Assembly: GCF_003248515.1 (NCBI RefSeq)
Contig: NZ_QFOB01000002.1
Span: 248,001-312,000 of the forward strand
Origin: Sphingomonas sp.
GTDB lineage: Bacteria; Pseudomonadota; Alphaproteobacteria; Sphingomonadales; Sphingomonadaceae
DNA length: 64,000 nt
Reading direction: 5' to 3'
Within the stretch, counting starts at the first letter, position 1; each line of letters starts with the position of its first letter. The translations under genes were made by a program, and so were the position numbers. Below the pieces are notes generated by a model. That model made no database searches. It saw only the letters and a program-made list of their open reading frames with translations, and had not been told where the DNA came from. Shown piece by piece: positions 8,301-17,345 of this stretch.

Positions 8301-11063
8301 TCAGGCCGCCTTGGGCGGCGCGAACTTGGTCAGGTCGATCCCCGCGACGGCGCTCTTATATTCGTCGGCGCTCGGCGTGCGGCCGAGGATCGTCGAGAGA
8401 ACCACCACCGGGGTCGAGGCCAGCAGCGATTCACCCTTCTTCTCGGCCGTATCCTCGACCACGCGGCCCTGGAACAGGCGGGTGGAGGTGGCGAGAACGG
8501 TGTCGCCCTTCTCGGCCTTCTCCTGATTGCCCATGCACAGGTTGCAGCCCGGACGCTCCAGATAGAGCATATTTTCGTAAGCGGTCCGGTTGGCCGTCTT
8601 CGGGTGCACGTCGTCAAACTCGAAGCCCGAATATTTCCGCAGGATCTCCCAGTCGCCCTCGGCCTTGAGCTCGTCGACGATATTGTAGGTCGGAGGCGCC
8701 ACGACGAGCGGCGCCTTGAATTCCACCTTGCCCTCGGCCTTCTCGATGTTGCGGAACATCTGGGCGATGATCTTCATATCGCCCTTGTGCACCATGCACG
8801 ATCCGACGAAGCCGAGATCCACCTTCTTGGTGCCGCCATAATAGGAAACCGGGCGGATCGTGTCGTGCGTGTAGCGCTTGGATACGTCGGGGTTGTTCAC
8901 GTCCGGATCCGCGATCATCGGCTCGTCGATCACGTCGAGATCCACGACCACCTCGGCGAAATATTTGGCGTTGGGATCGGGCGCGAGCGCAGGCTTCGTG
9001 CCGGAGCGGATCTCGGCGATGCGGGCATCGGCCTTGGCGATCAGGCCCTTCAGCGTGCCCGCCGCATTCTCCATGCCCTTGTCGATCATGATCTGGATGC
9101 GCGCCTTGGCGATTTCCAGCGATCCGATCAGCGTCTCGTTGTCCGAAATGCAGATCGAGGCCTTGGCCTTCATCTCCGCTGTCCAGTCGGTGAAGGTGAA
9201 GGCCTGATCCGCCAGCAGCGTGCCGATATGCACTTCGATGATGCGGCCCTGGAAGACATTGTCACCGCACTGCTTGAGCATCTGCGCCTGGGTGGCATGG
9301 ACGACATCGCGGAAATCCATGTGCGGCTGCATGCGGCCCTTGAAGGTCACCTTCACCGATTGCGGGATTGGCATGGTCGCCTCGCCCGTGGCCAGCGCCA
9401 GCGCGACCGTGCCCGAATCCGCGCCGAAGGCCACGCCCTTGGACATGCGGGTGTGGCTGTCGCCGCCGATGATGATCGCCCAGTCGTCCACGGTGATGTC
9501 GTTCAGCACCTTGTGGATCACATCCGTCATCGCATGATAGACGCCCTTGGGATCGCGCGCGGTGATCAGGCCGAAATTGTTCATGAAAGACATGAGCTTC
9601 GGGATGTTGGCCTGCGCCTTCTTGTCCCACACGGAAGCGGTGTGGCAGCCGGATTGGTAGGCGCCGTCCACCAGCGGCGAGATGACGGTGGCGGCCATCG
9701 CCTCCAGTTCCTGCGCCGTCATCAGGCCGGTCGTGTCCTGCGATCCGACGATGTTCACCTTCACGCGCACGTCGGAGCCGGCATGCAGCACCTTGCCCGG
9801 CGTCACGCCCACGGCATTGCGGTTGAAGATCTTTTCCACCGCAGTCAGGCCCTGGCCCTCGACCGTGATTTCCTTGTTCGGGGCGAAGACCGGCGTCGGC
9901 TCGATGCCCAGCGTCTCGGCGGCGAAGGTCTGGAGCTTCTTGCCGAAGACGATGGCATAGGAACTGCCCGCCTTCATGAACTCCATCTTCTGCGGGGTGA
10001 AGGCGGCGGCGACATCGACCAGCTCGTTGCCGGCCTCGTCGGTCAGCTTCTTGCCCTTCACGTCGATCTTCAGGATCGTGCCGGTTTCGACCGAGAATTT
10101 CTCCTCCAGCACTGGATTGCCATCATTGTTCAGGATCGGCTTGCCGTCCGGGCCGTTCATCTTGACCCAGTTCTTCAGGTTGATGCCGATGCCGCCGGTC
10201 ACGTCCACGGTGGTCGCGAAGATCGGCGAGATGCCGTTCGTGCCCGCCACGACAGGCGCGTAATTGACGAAGGGAACGTAGGGGCTCTGCTGCTTGCCGG
10301 TCCACAGCGCCACATTGTTCACGCCGGACATGCGCGAGGAGCCGACGCCCATCGTGCCCTTTTCGGCGATCATCATCACGCGCTTGTCGGGATGCTGCGC
10401 CTTGAGCGCCACGATCTGCTTCTGCGCCTCGGGCGAGATCATGCACTGCCCGTGCAGTTCGCGGTCCGAGCGCGAATGCGCCTGGTTGCCGGGCGAGAGC
10501 AGATCGGTCGAGATATCGCCCTCTCCGGCGATGAAGGTGACGACCTTGATCTCGTCTTCCACATCCGGGAGCTTGGTGAAGAATTCCGCCTTGGCGTAGC
10601 TTTCCAGCACCGCCTTCGCTACCTCATTGCCCGCCGCATAGGCGTCGCGCAGGCGGAACAGGTCGGCGTCATAGAGGAACACCTGGGTCTTCAGAACGTC
10701 GCCCGCCTGCGCGGCGATGGCGGCATCGTCGCCAAGCGCGATATCCAGCAGCACCTCGACCGAAGGGCCGCCCTTCATGTGGGACAGCAGTTCGAGCGAG
10801 AAGGCGGGCGTGATTTCCGGAACGATCGCTTCGCCGAGGATGATCTGCTTCAGGAAGGCCGCCTTCACGGCGGCGGCGCTCGTGGTGCCGGGCAGCGTGT
10901 TGTAGATGAAGAATTTGAGCGCTTCGGCGCGATGCTCGCTGCCGGCATCCTGGATCAGGGCGATGATCTCGCTGAGCAGCTTGCCGTCGTCGATCGGCTT
11001 GGGAGAGAGCCCCTGCTGTGCTCTGCTTTCGATTTCGGCCAGGTAATCCAGGTAAAGGCTCAT
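8301..11063 (-). CDS. acnB: Bifunctional aconitate hydratase B / 2-methylisocitrate dehydratase, long form
   Basis: A 920-residue TCA-cycle enzyme interconverting citrate and isocitrate with a [4Fe-4S] cluster. The N-terminal HEAT-like domain of AcnB is present, followed by swivel and catalytic domains. Cluster ligands are expected at Cys756 (GSCMVHKG), Cys840 and Cys843 (PGCNLCMG). Enterobacterial AcnB is about 865 residues and spaces its ligands 59 residues apart; here the spacing is 84, so there is an insertion before the last two cysteines (around FDDVHPKTANRTAYENM). This resembles the longer AcnB forms I associate with Bacteroidetes. The ATG at 11063 follows GGGAAC; the frame continues 35 codons upstream with low-complexity sequence. 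It is transcribed alone. Confidence 0.96.
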   Translation of the reverse strand: MSLYLDYLAEIESRAQQGLSPKPIDDGKLLSEIIALIQDAGSEHRAEALKFFIYNTLPGTTSAAAVKAAFLKQIILGEAIVPEITPAFSLELLSHMKGGPSVEVLLDIALGDDAAIAAQAGDVLKTQVFLYDADLFRLRDAYAAGNEVAKAVLESYAKAEFFTKLPDVEDEIKVVTFIAGEGDISTDLLSPGNQAHSRSDRELHGQCMISPEAQKQIVALKAQHPDKRVMMIAEKGTMGVGSSRMSGVNNVALWTGKQQSPYVPFVNYAPVVAGTNGISPIFATTVDVTGGIGINLKNWVKMNGPDGKPILNNDGNPVLEEKFSVETGTILKIDVKGKKLTDEAGNELVDVAAAFTPQKMEFMKAGSSYAIVFGKKLQTFAAETLGIEPTPVFAPNKEITVEGQGLTAVEKIFNRNAVGVTPGKVLHAGSDVRVKVNIVGSQDTTGLMTAQELEAMAATVISPLVDGAYQSGCHTASVWDKKAQANIPKLMSFMNNFGLITARDPKGVYHAMTDVIHKVLNDITVDDWAIIIGGDSHTRMSKGVAFGADSGTVALALATGEATMPIPQSVKVTFKGRMQPHMDFRDVVHATQAQMLKQCGDNVFQGRIIEVHIGTLLADQAFTFTDWTAEMKAKASICISDNETLIGSLEIAKARIQIMIDKGMENAAGTLKGLIAKADARIAEIRSGTKPALAPDPNAKYFAEVVVDLDVIDEPMIADPDVNNPDVSKRYTHDTIRPVSYYGGTKKVDLGFVGSCMVHKGDMKIIAQMFRNIEKAEGKVEFKAPLVVAPPTYNIVDELKAEGDWEILRKYSGFEFDDVHPKTANRTAYENMLYLERPGCNLCMGNQEKAEKGDTVLATSTRLFQGRVVEDTAEKKGESLLASTPVVVLSTILGRTPSADEYKSAVAGIDLTKFAPPKAA

Positions 11064-11411
11064 CTTGTTCCCAATGCCATGAAGCGCACGAAGGCGGATG
11101 CGGTGCCACCGACCGGCCTTGTCAACCGGCCTGGGCTGGTGGGTCGCGCGTACGCCAACCGGGGCCAACTGGCAAGGCGCCGCAGTGCGGCAAAACCGGC
11201 ACTTCGCGGCCTGTGCGGATTGCCGGGACGGGGGCTGCTAGCGGGTCGATCGGGAGGTGGAGGTCCCCCTTTTCCGTGAATACCAGCACGGAGCCGGAAC
11301 CATGACGCGGTGCGGCGTGGATGGAAGGCTGATCGTTGTCCGGCCATGTTCCGGACACGCGGATTCCCGTACCGCAAAGCGGTTAAGTGTATCTGACACT
11401 TCGGGAAACGC
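11064..11411. other. Intergenic region upstream of acnB
   Basis: These 348 bp hold the acnB promoter region and the 3' flank of tRNA-Gly. Two small dyads lie side by side just past the tRNA: ACCGC-AAA-GCGGT (11371-11383) and AAGTGT-N5-ACACTT (11385-11401). Neither has a U-tract, and their role in tRNA 3' processing or termination is a guess. No convincing gene is present; the 78-codon minus-strand open frame at 11122-11358 has no family signature. Confidence 0.4.
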
Positions 11412-11486
<75 letters not shown>

Positions 11487-11681
11487 TCGCGGCGTTGGAG
11501 GAGGGCTGTGCCCCCCGGGGAGCGGGGCTGATAGCAGATGTTTTGGGCCGCGCAACCCCTCCATTTCGCTTTTCTCGGGCCTCGCGCCGAACTGCGTTAA
11601 ATCACGTTGCCGGGGCGTGCCGCGAGGTTGCATCGCCGCGTGAGCAGGGCATAAGGCCGCCGCCGCTCACAGAAAGAGAAA

Positions 11682-13145
11682 ATGTCCATGCCGAGCCAGA
11701 TCGCTCCCCGGGGACGCAAGGTGCGCGTTGTCGCGACGCTGGGTCCTGCTTCCAGCTCTCCTGAAATGATCCGCGCGCTGATGCTCGCCGGTGCCGATAC
11801 GTTCCGCATCAACATGAGCCATGGCGGCCATGAGGATAAGAAGCCGCTGATCGCCGCGATCCGCGAGCTGGAAAAGGATCTCAAGCGCGCCACCACGATC
11901 CTGTTCGATCTGCAGGGGCCCAAGCTCCGCGTCGGCCGGTTCGAGGAAGGCCGCGTGATGCTGGAGACGGGCGCGGAATTCGTGCTCGATCGCGAGGATA
12001 TTCCCGGCGATGCGGCGCGCGTGCGGTTGCCGCATCCCGAAATCTTCCAGGCGCTGGAGGTCGGCGCGCGGCTGCTGCTGGATGATGGCAAGCTGGTGCT
12101 GCGCGCATTGTCCGTCTCGCCGGAGAAGATCGTCACGCGCGTCGAGGTCGGTGGCGCGCTCTCCAATTCGAAGGGCCTGAACGTGCCCGATGTCGTGCTG
12201 CCGATGGCGGCGTTGACGGAGAAGGATCGCCGCGATCTGGATTTCGCGCTGGAGGAGGGGGCGGACTGGATCGCCCTGTCCTTCGTGCAGCGGCCGGAGG
12301 ATGTGGCCGAGGCGCGCCGCCTGATCGGCGGCAAGGCGATGCTGCTCGCCAAGATCGAGAAGCCGGCCGCGGTGGAGCGGCTGGACGGGATTCTGGAACT
12401 GGCCGATGCGGTGATGGTCGCGCGTGGCGATCTGGGCGTGGAATGCCCGCCGCAGCAGGTGCCGCTGGTGCAGAAGCAGATCGTCGCCGCCGCGCGCGCG
12501 ATGGGGCGTCCGGTGGTGGTTGCCACCCAGATGCTGGAATCGATGATTCTGTCGCCCACGCCCACGCGGGCCGAAGTCTCCGACGTCGCCACCGCCATCT
12601 ATGATGGCGCGGATGCGGTGATGCTCTCGGCGGAAAGCGCGGCCGGCGCCTGGCCGGTGGAATCGGTCGCGATGATGGATAGCATCGCCAAGGCGGTGGA
12701 AAACGATCCGGGCTATGCCGCGCGCCTCCATTTCACGGAGACGCTGCCGGATGCGACCACGGCCGACGCGCTGAGCCTGGCCGCGCGCGGCATCGCGGAT
12801 ACCATCTCGGCCAGCGCGATCATCTGCTTCACGCTTTCCGGTTCGTCCGCGCGCCGCATCGCGCGCGATCGTCCGTCCGTGCCCGTGCTGGTGCTGACGC
12901 CGAAGCTGCAGACGGCGCGGCGCATGGGGCTGCTGTGGGGCGCGCATGCCGTGCAGACGCGTGATGTGGCGAGCTTCGAGGAAATGGTGGGCAAGGCCAA
13001 GCGCATGGCGCTGCGCCACGGTCTCGCCAAGGCCGGTGAGCGAATCGTCATCATGGCGGGCGTGCCGTTCGGAACGCCGGGCTCCACCAATGTGCTCCAC
13101 GTCCAGCGGCTGACCGGCAAGGAACTGGACGGCTATCGCGATTGA
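11682..13145 (+). CDS. pyk: Pyruvate kinase
   Basis: A 487-residue glycolytic enzyme converting phosphoenolpyruvate and ADP to pyruvate and ATP. The barrel shows VVATLGPASSSPEMIRAL at the N-terminus, NMSHG for substrate and metal binding, LLAKIEKPAAVERLD with the catalytic Lys, MVARGDLGVE, and VATQMLESM followed by PTRAEVSDVATAIYDGADA. A B-domain insert and a C-terminal domain ending near VPFGTPGSTN are present, so the gene is full length. The start lies at the first of two ATGs two codons apart; the upstream AGAGA is a weak ribosome binding site, so the second ATG at 11688 is possible. It stands alone, 195 bp from tRNA-Gly. Confidence 0.97.
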   Translation: MSMPSQIAPRGRKVRVVATLGPASSSPEMIRALMLAGADTFRINMSHGGHEDKKPLIAAIRELEKDLKRATTILFDLQGPKLRVGRFEEGRVMLETGAEFVLDREDIPGDAARVRLPHPEIFQALEVGARLLLDDGKLVLRALSVSPEKIVTRVEVGGALSNSKGLNVPDVVLPMAALTEKDRRDLDFALEEGADWIALSFVQRPEDVAEARRLIGGKAMLLAKIEKPAAVERLDGILELADAVMVARGDLGVECPPQQVPLVQKQIVAAARAMGRPVVVATQMLESMILSPTPTRAEVSDVATAIYDGADAVMLSAESAAGAWPVESVAMMDSIAKAVENDPGYAARLHFTETLPDATTADALSLAARGIADTISASAIICFTLSGSSARRIARDRPSVPVLVLTPKLQTARRMGLLWGAHAVQTRDVASFEEMVGKAKRMALRHGLAKAGERIVIMAGVPFGTPGSTNVLHVQRLTGKELDGYRD

Positions 13146-13281
13146 GGATGGGGATGGCGGCGGGCGCACCCGTGCGGGCCTGCGCCTGCCGCTTTCTTCA
13201 CCTCCAGCCCTTCGGCATTCCGCAAATCTTCAGGAGGAGGGGCGCGGCCGTCTCTTCCATCGATCTTCTCCGGACGCGCGA

Positions 13282-13313
13282 AAACGGCCGCGCGATTGCC
13301 CGCGCGGCCGTTT
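13282..13313 (-). terminator. Intrinsic terminator downstream of rpmJ
   Basis: A perfect 13-bp stem (AAACGGCCGCGCG and its inverse) with a 6-base loop lies 19 bp past the rpmJ stop. Read on the minus strand it ends in TTTT. It may also stop transcripts from pyk on the other side. Confidence 0.7.
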
Positions 13314-13332
13314 CACTCAGCCGAAAGCCGGA

Positions 13333-13458
13333 TCAGCCCTGGCGGGCCTTGAAGCGGCGATTCGTCTTGTTGATGACGTAGGTGCGGCCGCGACGGCGGA
13401 TCACACGGTTGTCCCGGTGCCGGTCCTTGAGCGACTTGAGCGAATTGCGGATCTTCAT
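13333..13458 (-). CDS. rpmJ: 50S ribosomal protein L36
   Basis: A 41-residue basic protein, MKIRNSLKSLKDRHRDNRVI onward, ending in KTNRRFKARQG. It is the longer L36 form (YkgO type), which lacks the four zinc-binding Cys/His residues of the classical 37-38-residue L36. It binds 23S rRNA in the large subunit. The gene is monocistronic, lies outside any ribosomal operon, and is followed by a strong terminator. The longer open frame upstream to 13698 is not part of it. Confidence 0.96.
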   Translation of the reverse strand: MKIRNSLKSLKDRHRDNRVIRRRGRTYVINKTNRRFKARQG

Positions 13459-13630
13459 GGCCCGGTTACTGCCTGCTTGGTCTGGATTGTCGAAAGAGAG
13501 GCGTCCGTTAGGTAGAGGCGCGCCGAGAGTCAAGGAAAAGCGCGGCGACGATCCGATGCAGCGATTTCCACGGGTGGGACGTTGCACCTCCGATATGGCG
13601 CTTCTACCAGCTGCGCAGGGAGATTTTTCG

Positions 13631-14218
13631 ATGCACCTGAAGCCGCTTGCCGCCTTTGCCGCCCTTCTCGCCCTGGCCGGTTGTGCCACCACGCCCACCA
13701 GCCGCGTGACGCGTTTCCACCTAGGCGAGCCGATCGCGCGCGGGGAGATTGCGGTGGAGCCGCTGGTGCCGGCCGATCGAGGCAGCCTGGAATATCAGAC
13801 CTATGCCTCGATCGTCGGCGCCGAACTCGCGCGAATCGGCTTCACAGAGGCACCCGGCCTCAAGCAATCGGAGCAGGTGGCGGTAATCTCCGTCGAGCGC
13901 GGCTCGCGCGAGACGCTGGCGCAGCGTTCGCCGGTATCGGTCGGGCTGGGCGGCTCTACCGGCAGCTATGGCGGGGGCGTGGGCCTCGGCATCAGCTTCC
14001 CGATCGGCAAGAAGCGCTCGAACGAGATCGTGGTCACGCGCCTTGCGGTTCAGATCAAGCGCCGCTCGGAGGGCACGGTCATCTGGGAAGGCCGGGCCGA
14101 GACCGCCGCGCCGGCGGGCTCCGCCGCCGCCGATCCCGCGACCACGGTGAAGATGCTCGCCTCGGCCGTTTTCCGGGATTTCCCCGGTGTCTCCGGCCGC
14201 ACGATCACCGTGAAATGA
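13631..14218 (+). CDS. DUF4136-type lipoprotein
   Basis: A 195-residue predicted outer-membrane or periplasmic lipoprotein. The leader MHLKPLAAFAALLALAGC ends in a clear lipobox with Cys18 as the acylation site. The mature part resembles DUF4136 proteins, with a central Gly-rich segment (VGLGGSTGSYGGGVGLGISF) and a terminal strand-rich region ending VFRDFPGVSGRTITVK. GGGAG lies eight bases before the ATG. The stop overlaps the start of the M14 carboxypeptidase (ATGA), so the two are very likely translationally coupled. The family's molecular function is not known. Confidence 0.85.
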   Translation: MHLKPLAAFAALLALAGCATTPTSRVTRFHLGEPIARGEIAVEPLVPADRGSLEYQTYASIVGAELARIGFTEAPGLKQSEQVAVISVERGSRETLAQRSPVSVGLGGSTGSYGGGVGLGISFPIGKKRSNEIVVTRLAVQIKRRSEGTVIWEGRAETAAPAGSAAADPATTVKMLASAVFRDFPGVSGRTITVK

Positions 14219-15333
14219 GCGCGCGCATCTCGGCCGATTTCGATGCCGGCAATATTCGCGTCGTCGCCGCCCAGGGGGATCGCTTCGATCTGGAAATCGT
14301 CGCCGATGGCGGCAGCGATTTCTATCAATGGTTTTATTTCCGCCTGACGGGCGCGGCCGGGCGGCCGATCGAGCTGCGGATCCTGAACGGCGCCGGATCG
14401 GCCTATCCGCTGGGCTGGCCCGGCTATTCCGCGCGCATCTCCGCCGACAGGGTTCACTGGCGGCTCGCGGAGACCGAATATCGCGACGGCGTGCTCACCA
14501 TCCGCCCCACGCCAGAAAGCGACACTCTATGGATCGCCTATTTCGCGCCTTATTCGATGGAGCGGCACCATGATCTGGTGGCGCGCATCTCCGCGCGGCC
14601 GGGCGTATCCTATCGCTCGCTCGGCCTCACGCTCGATGGGCAGGAGATGGACTGCCTCACGCTAGGCGAAGGCGGCAAGCAGGTATGGCTTTATGCCCGC
14701 CAGCATCCCGGCGAGACGATGGCCGAATGGTGGATGGAGGGCGCGCTGGAGAAGCTGACGGATCCGCATGATCCGGCCGCACGCGCCCTGCGCCGCGCCG
14801 CGACCTTCCATATCGTGCCCAACATGAATCCCGATGGCTCCCGCCGGGGCCATCTGCGCACCAACGCGGCGGGCGTGAACCTCAACCGCGAATGGCATGC
14901 GCCCACGCCCGAGCGCAGTCCCGAAGTGCTGGCCGTGCGCAACCGGATGGACGAGACCGGCGTCGATTTCGCGATGGACGTGCATGGAGACGAGGCGATT
15001 CCCTACGTCTTCGTCGCAGGATTCGAGGGGATCCCCAACTGGACGGACCAGCAGGGCGCCCTTTACCTGCGCTATCGCGAGACGCTCGCGCGCCGCTCGC
15101 CCGATTTCCAGATCGAGCATGGCTATGCGGTGGCCCGGCCGGGATCGGCCAACCTCACCATGTCGACCAATCAGGTCGCCAATCGGTTCGGCGCCGTTTC
15201 GATGACGCTGGAAATGCCCTTCAAGGACAATGACGGGCTGCCCGATCCGGAATTCGGCTGGTCGGCCGAGCGATCGATGCGGATGGGCGCGGACTGCATC
15301 GGCGCGCTGCACGAGATTATCGGCGAACTCTGA
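14215..15333 (+). CDS. M14 family zinc carboxypeptidase (cytosolic carboxypeptidase-like)
   Basis: A 372-residue metallocarboxypeptidase without a signal peptide. Residues 1-115 match the beta-sandwich N-terminal domain that precedes M14 catalytic domains in the CCP/Nna1-like subfamily. The zinc ligands are visible as His164 and Glu167 in RQHPGET and His257 in DVHGDE; the general base is Glu333 in MTLEMPF. NPDGSRRGHLRTNAAGVNLNR carries the substrate carboxylate and transition-state arginines. The ATG overlaps the stop of the preceding lipoprotein gene by four bases. In bacteria such enzymes trim C-terminal residues from peptides or proteins; the substrate is unknown here. Confidence 0.92.
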   Translation: MSARISADFDAGNIRVVAAQGDRFDLEIVADGGSDFYQWFYFRLTGAAGRPIELRILNGAGSAYPLGWPGYSARISADRVHWRLAETEYRDGVLTIRPTPESDTLWIAYFAPYSMERHHDLVARISARPGVSYRSLGLTLDGQEMDCLTLGEGGKQVWLYARQHPGETMAEWWMEGALEKLTDPHDPAARALRRAATFHIVPNMNPDGSRRGHLRTNAAGVNLNREWHAPTPERSPEVLAVRNRMDETGVDFAMDVHGDEAIPYVFVAGFEGIPNWTDQQGALYLRYRETLARRSPDFQIEHGYAVARPGSANLTMSTNQVANRFGAVSMTLEMPFKDNDGLPDPEFGWSAERSMRMGADCIGALHEIIGEL

Positions 15334-15449
15334 GGGGACGAAGGCGGAGCCCGTGCCTCATCGGCGCGGGCCTGCGCCGCTTCCGGAAATCCGCTTGTCC
15401 GGCGTCGCCCCACCCGCGGGGCCAGCGGCACGGCGTGCATCGAGAGAGT

Positions 15450-15523
15450 TGGAGGCCCGAGCCGGAATCGAACCGGCGTGCAAGGATTTGCAGTCCTCTG
15501 CGTAACCACTCCGCCATCGGGCC
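15450..15523 (-). tRNA. tRNA-Cys (GCA)
   Basis: A 74-base tRNA with an encoded CCA end. The acceptor stem is GGCCCGA/TCGGGCC with U73, the identity base for CysRS. The anticodon loop CTGCAAA gives anticodon GCA, and the T-arm is CCGGTTCGATTCCGG. It is the only tRNA-Cys in view. Confidence 0.97.
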
Positions 15524-15600
15524 ATCGCTTCTCGAAGCGCCGGCTCTCTCGAGGGGAAGCGGGCTGATAGCGGGGAGGGCGCGCCCCGGCAAGCCGCCTG

Positions 15601-15885
15601 TCAGCCGGAAATCAGATCGGCCTGTTCGGGATGCTTGGCGAGATAGGCCGCCACGAACGAACATTGCGCCACGATCGTCTCGCCCCGCGCGCGCACCTGC
15701 GCCAGCGCGCCGCCGATCAGCTTCGATCCCATGCCCTGTCCGGCCAGGGCCTGTGGCACGATCGTGTGGGTGAAGGTCAGGACGTTGCCGTCGCGATGAT
15801 AGGCGGCGAACGCGATATGGCCGTCGATCACAAGCTCGAAGCGGCTTCGCTCCGCCCGATCAATCACGTCGGTGGTTTCGGCCAT
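15601..15885 (-). CDS. GNAT family N-acetyltransferase (YjdJ/NATD1-like)
   Basis: A 94-residue single-domain protein of the small GNAT class. The segment VLTFTHTIVPQALAGQGMGSKLIGGAL contains the acetyl-CoA loop (Q-x-x-G-x-G/S), and IVAQCSFVAAYLAKHPEQADL is the typical C-terminal strand and helix of YjdJ-like proteins. The second of two nearby ATGs (15885) was chosen because it lies seven bases after GGGAG; the first lies one base from it. The gene is divergent from the M28 peptidase, 60 bp away. The acetyl acceptor is unknown. Confidence 0.88.
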   Translation of the reverse strand: MAETTDVIDRAERSRFELVIDGHIAFAAYHRDGNVLTFTHTIVPQALAGQGMGSKLIGGALAQVRARGETIVAQCSFVAAYLAKHPEQADLISG

Positions 15886-15945
15886 CGTCATTCTCCCTTC
15901 CGATTCGGGTTGCAACACATGGCGCAGGCCAGCAGGTTCCGGCGC

Positions 15946-17262
15946 ATGAAAAAAGCCGTCTTTCTCCTCGCCGCATCCTCCCTTCTCGTCGCGGCCGCCC
16001 CGGCGCAGCCCGATCCGGCCGCCCTGCGTGCCACGATCGCCTCGCTCGTCGGCTTCGGCACGCGCCACACGCTTTCCACCACCACCGATCCGAAGCGCGG
16101 CATCGGCGCGGCGCGGCGCTGGGCGGCGGGCCGCTTCGAAAGCTATTCCAAAGCGTGCGGCGGCTGTCTCGCGGTGGAAACGATCGGCGATATGTTCACG
16201 GGGCCCCGCGCGCCCGATGGCGTGCGGGTGGAGGATGTGATCGCGATCCAGAAGGGCACGGGCGATCCCGATCGCGTGGTGATCGTGCAGGGCCATATCG
16301 ACAGCCGCGTGAACGATGTGATGGATATCGCCACCGATGCCCCCGGCGCCAATGACGATGCCTCGGGCAGCGCGCTCGTGATGGAAACGGCCCGCTTGCT
16401 CTCGCGCGAGAAGTTCGCCGGCACCATCGTCTATGCCCTGCTGTCGGGCGAGGAGCAGGGTCTGTGGGGCGGCAAGCTGCTGGCCGATACGGCGAAGGCG
16501 CGCGGCTGGAAGGTCGCGGCCGTGCTCAACAACGATATCGTGGGCAATACGCACGGCATCGGCGGCGAACATGTCGACGATAAGGTGCGCGTCTTCTCGG
16601 AAGGCATACGCTTCCTCGGCGATCCCCGGTTGCAGCGCCAGACCGGCGAGGAGGATGACAGCCCCTCGCGCGCGCTCGCCAAGGTCGTCGTGGCGACGGC
16701 GGCGGCAGATCCCGGCATCGGGCTGGAGGCGCTGGCGATCCGCCGTCCCGATCGTTTCCAGCGCGGCGGCGATCAGACCCCGTTCCTGGAGGCCGGCCTG
16801 CCCGCCGTCCGCTTCACCGAGGCGACGGAGAATTATGATCGCCAGCACCAGACGGTGCGCACCGAAAATGGCCGTCGCTATGGCGATACGATCGAGTTCG
16901 TCGATTTCCCCTATCTGGCGAAGGTCACGGCGCTGAACATGGCCGTCGCGCGCCGGCTGGCGGAGGCGCCCGCCGCACCGGAATCGGCCGCGATTTCAGG
17001 CGCGCTGAGCGACGATACGAAAGTCAGCTGGCCCGCCGTTCCGGGGGCGGCCGGCTATCGCATCCGCTGGCGCCGCGCGGATGGCATGGCGTGGACGGAT
17101 AGCCGCGATGTCGGCGCGGACGTGACCAGCGTGGATCTCGCCCGCACCAATATCGACGATCATTTCTTTGCGGTCTCGGCACTGGCGAAGGGCGGCGAGG
17201 AAAGTATTCCCACCTTCGCGGGCGCTCCGCTTCGTCCGACGCCCGGCACCACCGCGCGATAG
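15946..17262 (+). CDS. Exported M28 family zinc aminopeptidase
   Basis: A 438-residue protein beginning with a signal peptide (MKKAVFLLAASSLLVAAAPAQ). The M28 catalytic core shows the co-catalytic zinc ligands: His117 in QGHIDSR, an Asp in GANDDASGS (137/138), Glu169/170 in SGEEQGLWG, Asp197 in NNDIVG, and a late His in the YDRQHQTV region. Residues about 350-435 look like a C-terminal fibronectin-type beta domain (VSWPAVPGAAGYRIRW). It should cleave N-terminal residues from peptides in the periplasm or outside the cell. The ATG at 15946 places the basic n-region correctly. Confidence 0.93.
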   Translation: MKKAVFLLAASSLLVAAAPAQPDPAALRATIASLVGFGTRHTLSTTTDPKRGIGAARRWAAGRFESYSKACGGCLAVETIGDMFTGPRAPDGVRVEDVIAIQKGTGDPDRVVIVQGHIDSRVNDVMDIATDAPGANDDASGSALVMETARLLSREKFAGTIVYALLSGEEQGLWGGKLLADTAKARGWKVAAVLNNDIVGNTHGIGGEHVDDKVRVFSEGIRFLGDPRLQRQTGEEDDSPSRALAKVVVATAAADPGIGLEALAIRRPDRFQRGGDQTPFLEAGLPAVRFTEATENYDRQHQTVRTENGRRYGDTIEFVDFPYLAKVTALNMAVARRLAEAPAAPESAAISGALSDDTKVSWPAVPGAAGYRIRWRRADGMAWTDSRDVGADVTSVDLARTNIDDHFFAVSALAKGGEESIPTFAGAPLRPTPGTTAR

Positions 17263-17273
17263 GCTCCGCCGCC

Positions 17274-17296
17274 GGCATGGCCGCCCGGGCCATGCC
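17274..17296. terminator. Hairpin between convergent M28 and tpsA genes
   Basis: A 9-bp perfect stem (GGCATGGCC/GGCCATGCC) with a 5-base loop lies 11 bp past the M28 stop and 49 bp past the tpsA stop. There is no U-tract, so termination activity is uncertain. Confidence 0.35.
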
Positions 17297-17345
17297 CGTT
17301 CCACCCTGGAACTGCCTCGCCCTGGGACTTGAACGTCGATCCGGC

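Noticed and set aside
8091..11279. A 1062-codon open frame on the plus strand opposite acnB
   Set aside because: It is Arg/His/Asp-rich with no family signature, and the minus strand encodes an unmistakable aconitase with cluster cysteines. Long antisense frames are expected in high-GC genes.
11122..11358. A 78-codon minus-strand frame upstream of acnB
   Set aside because: Pro/Arg-rich composition without a ribosome binding site or known domain; most likely chance.
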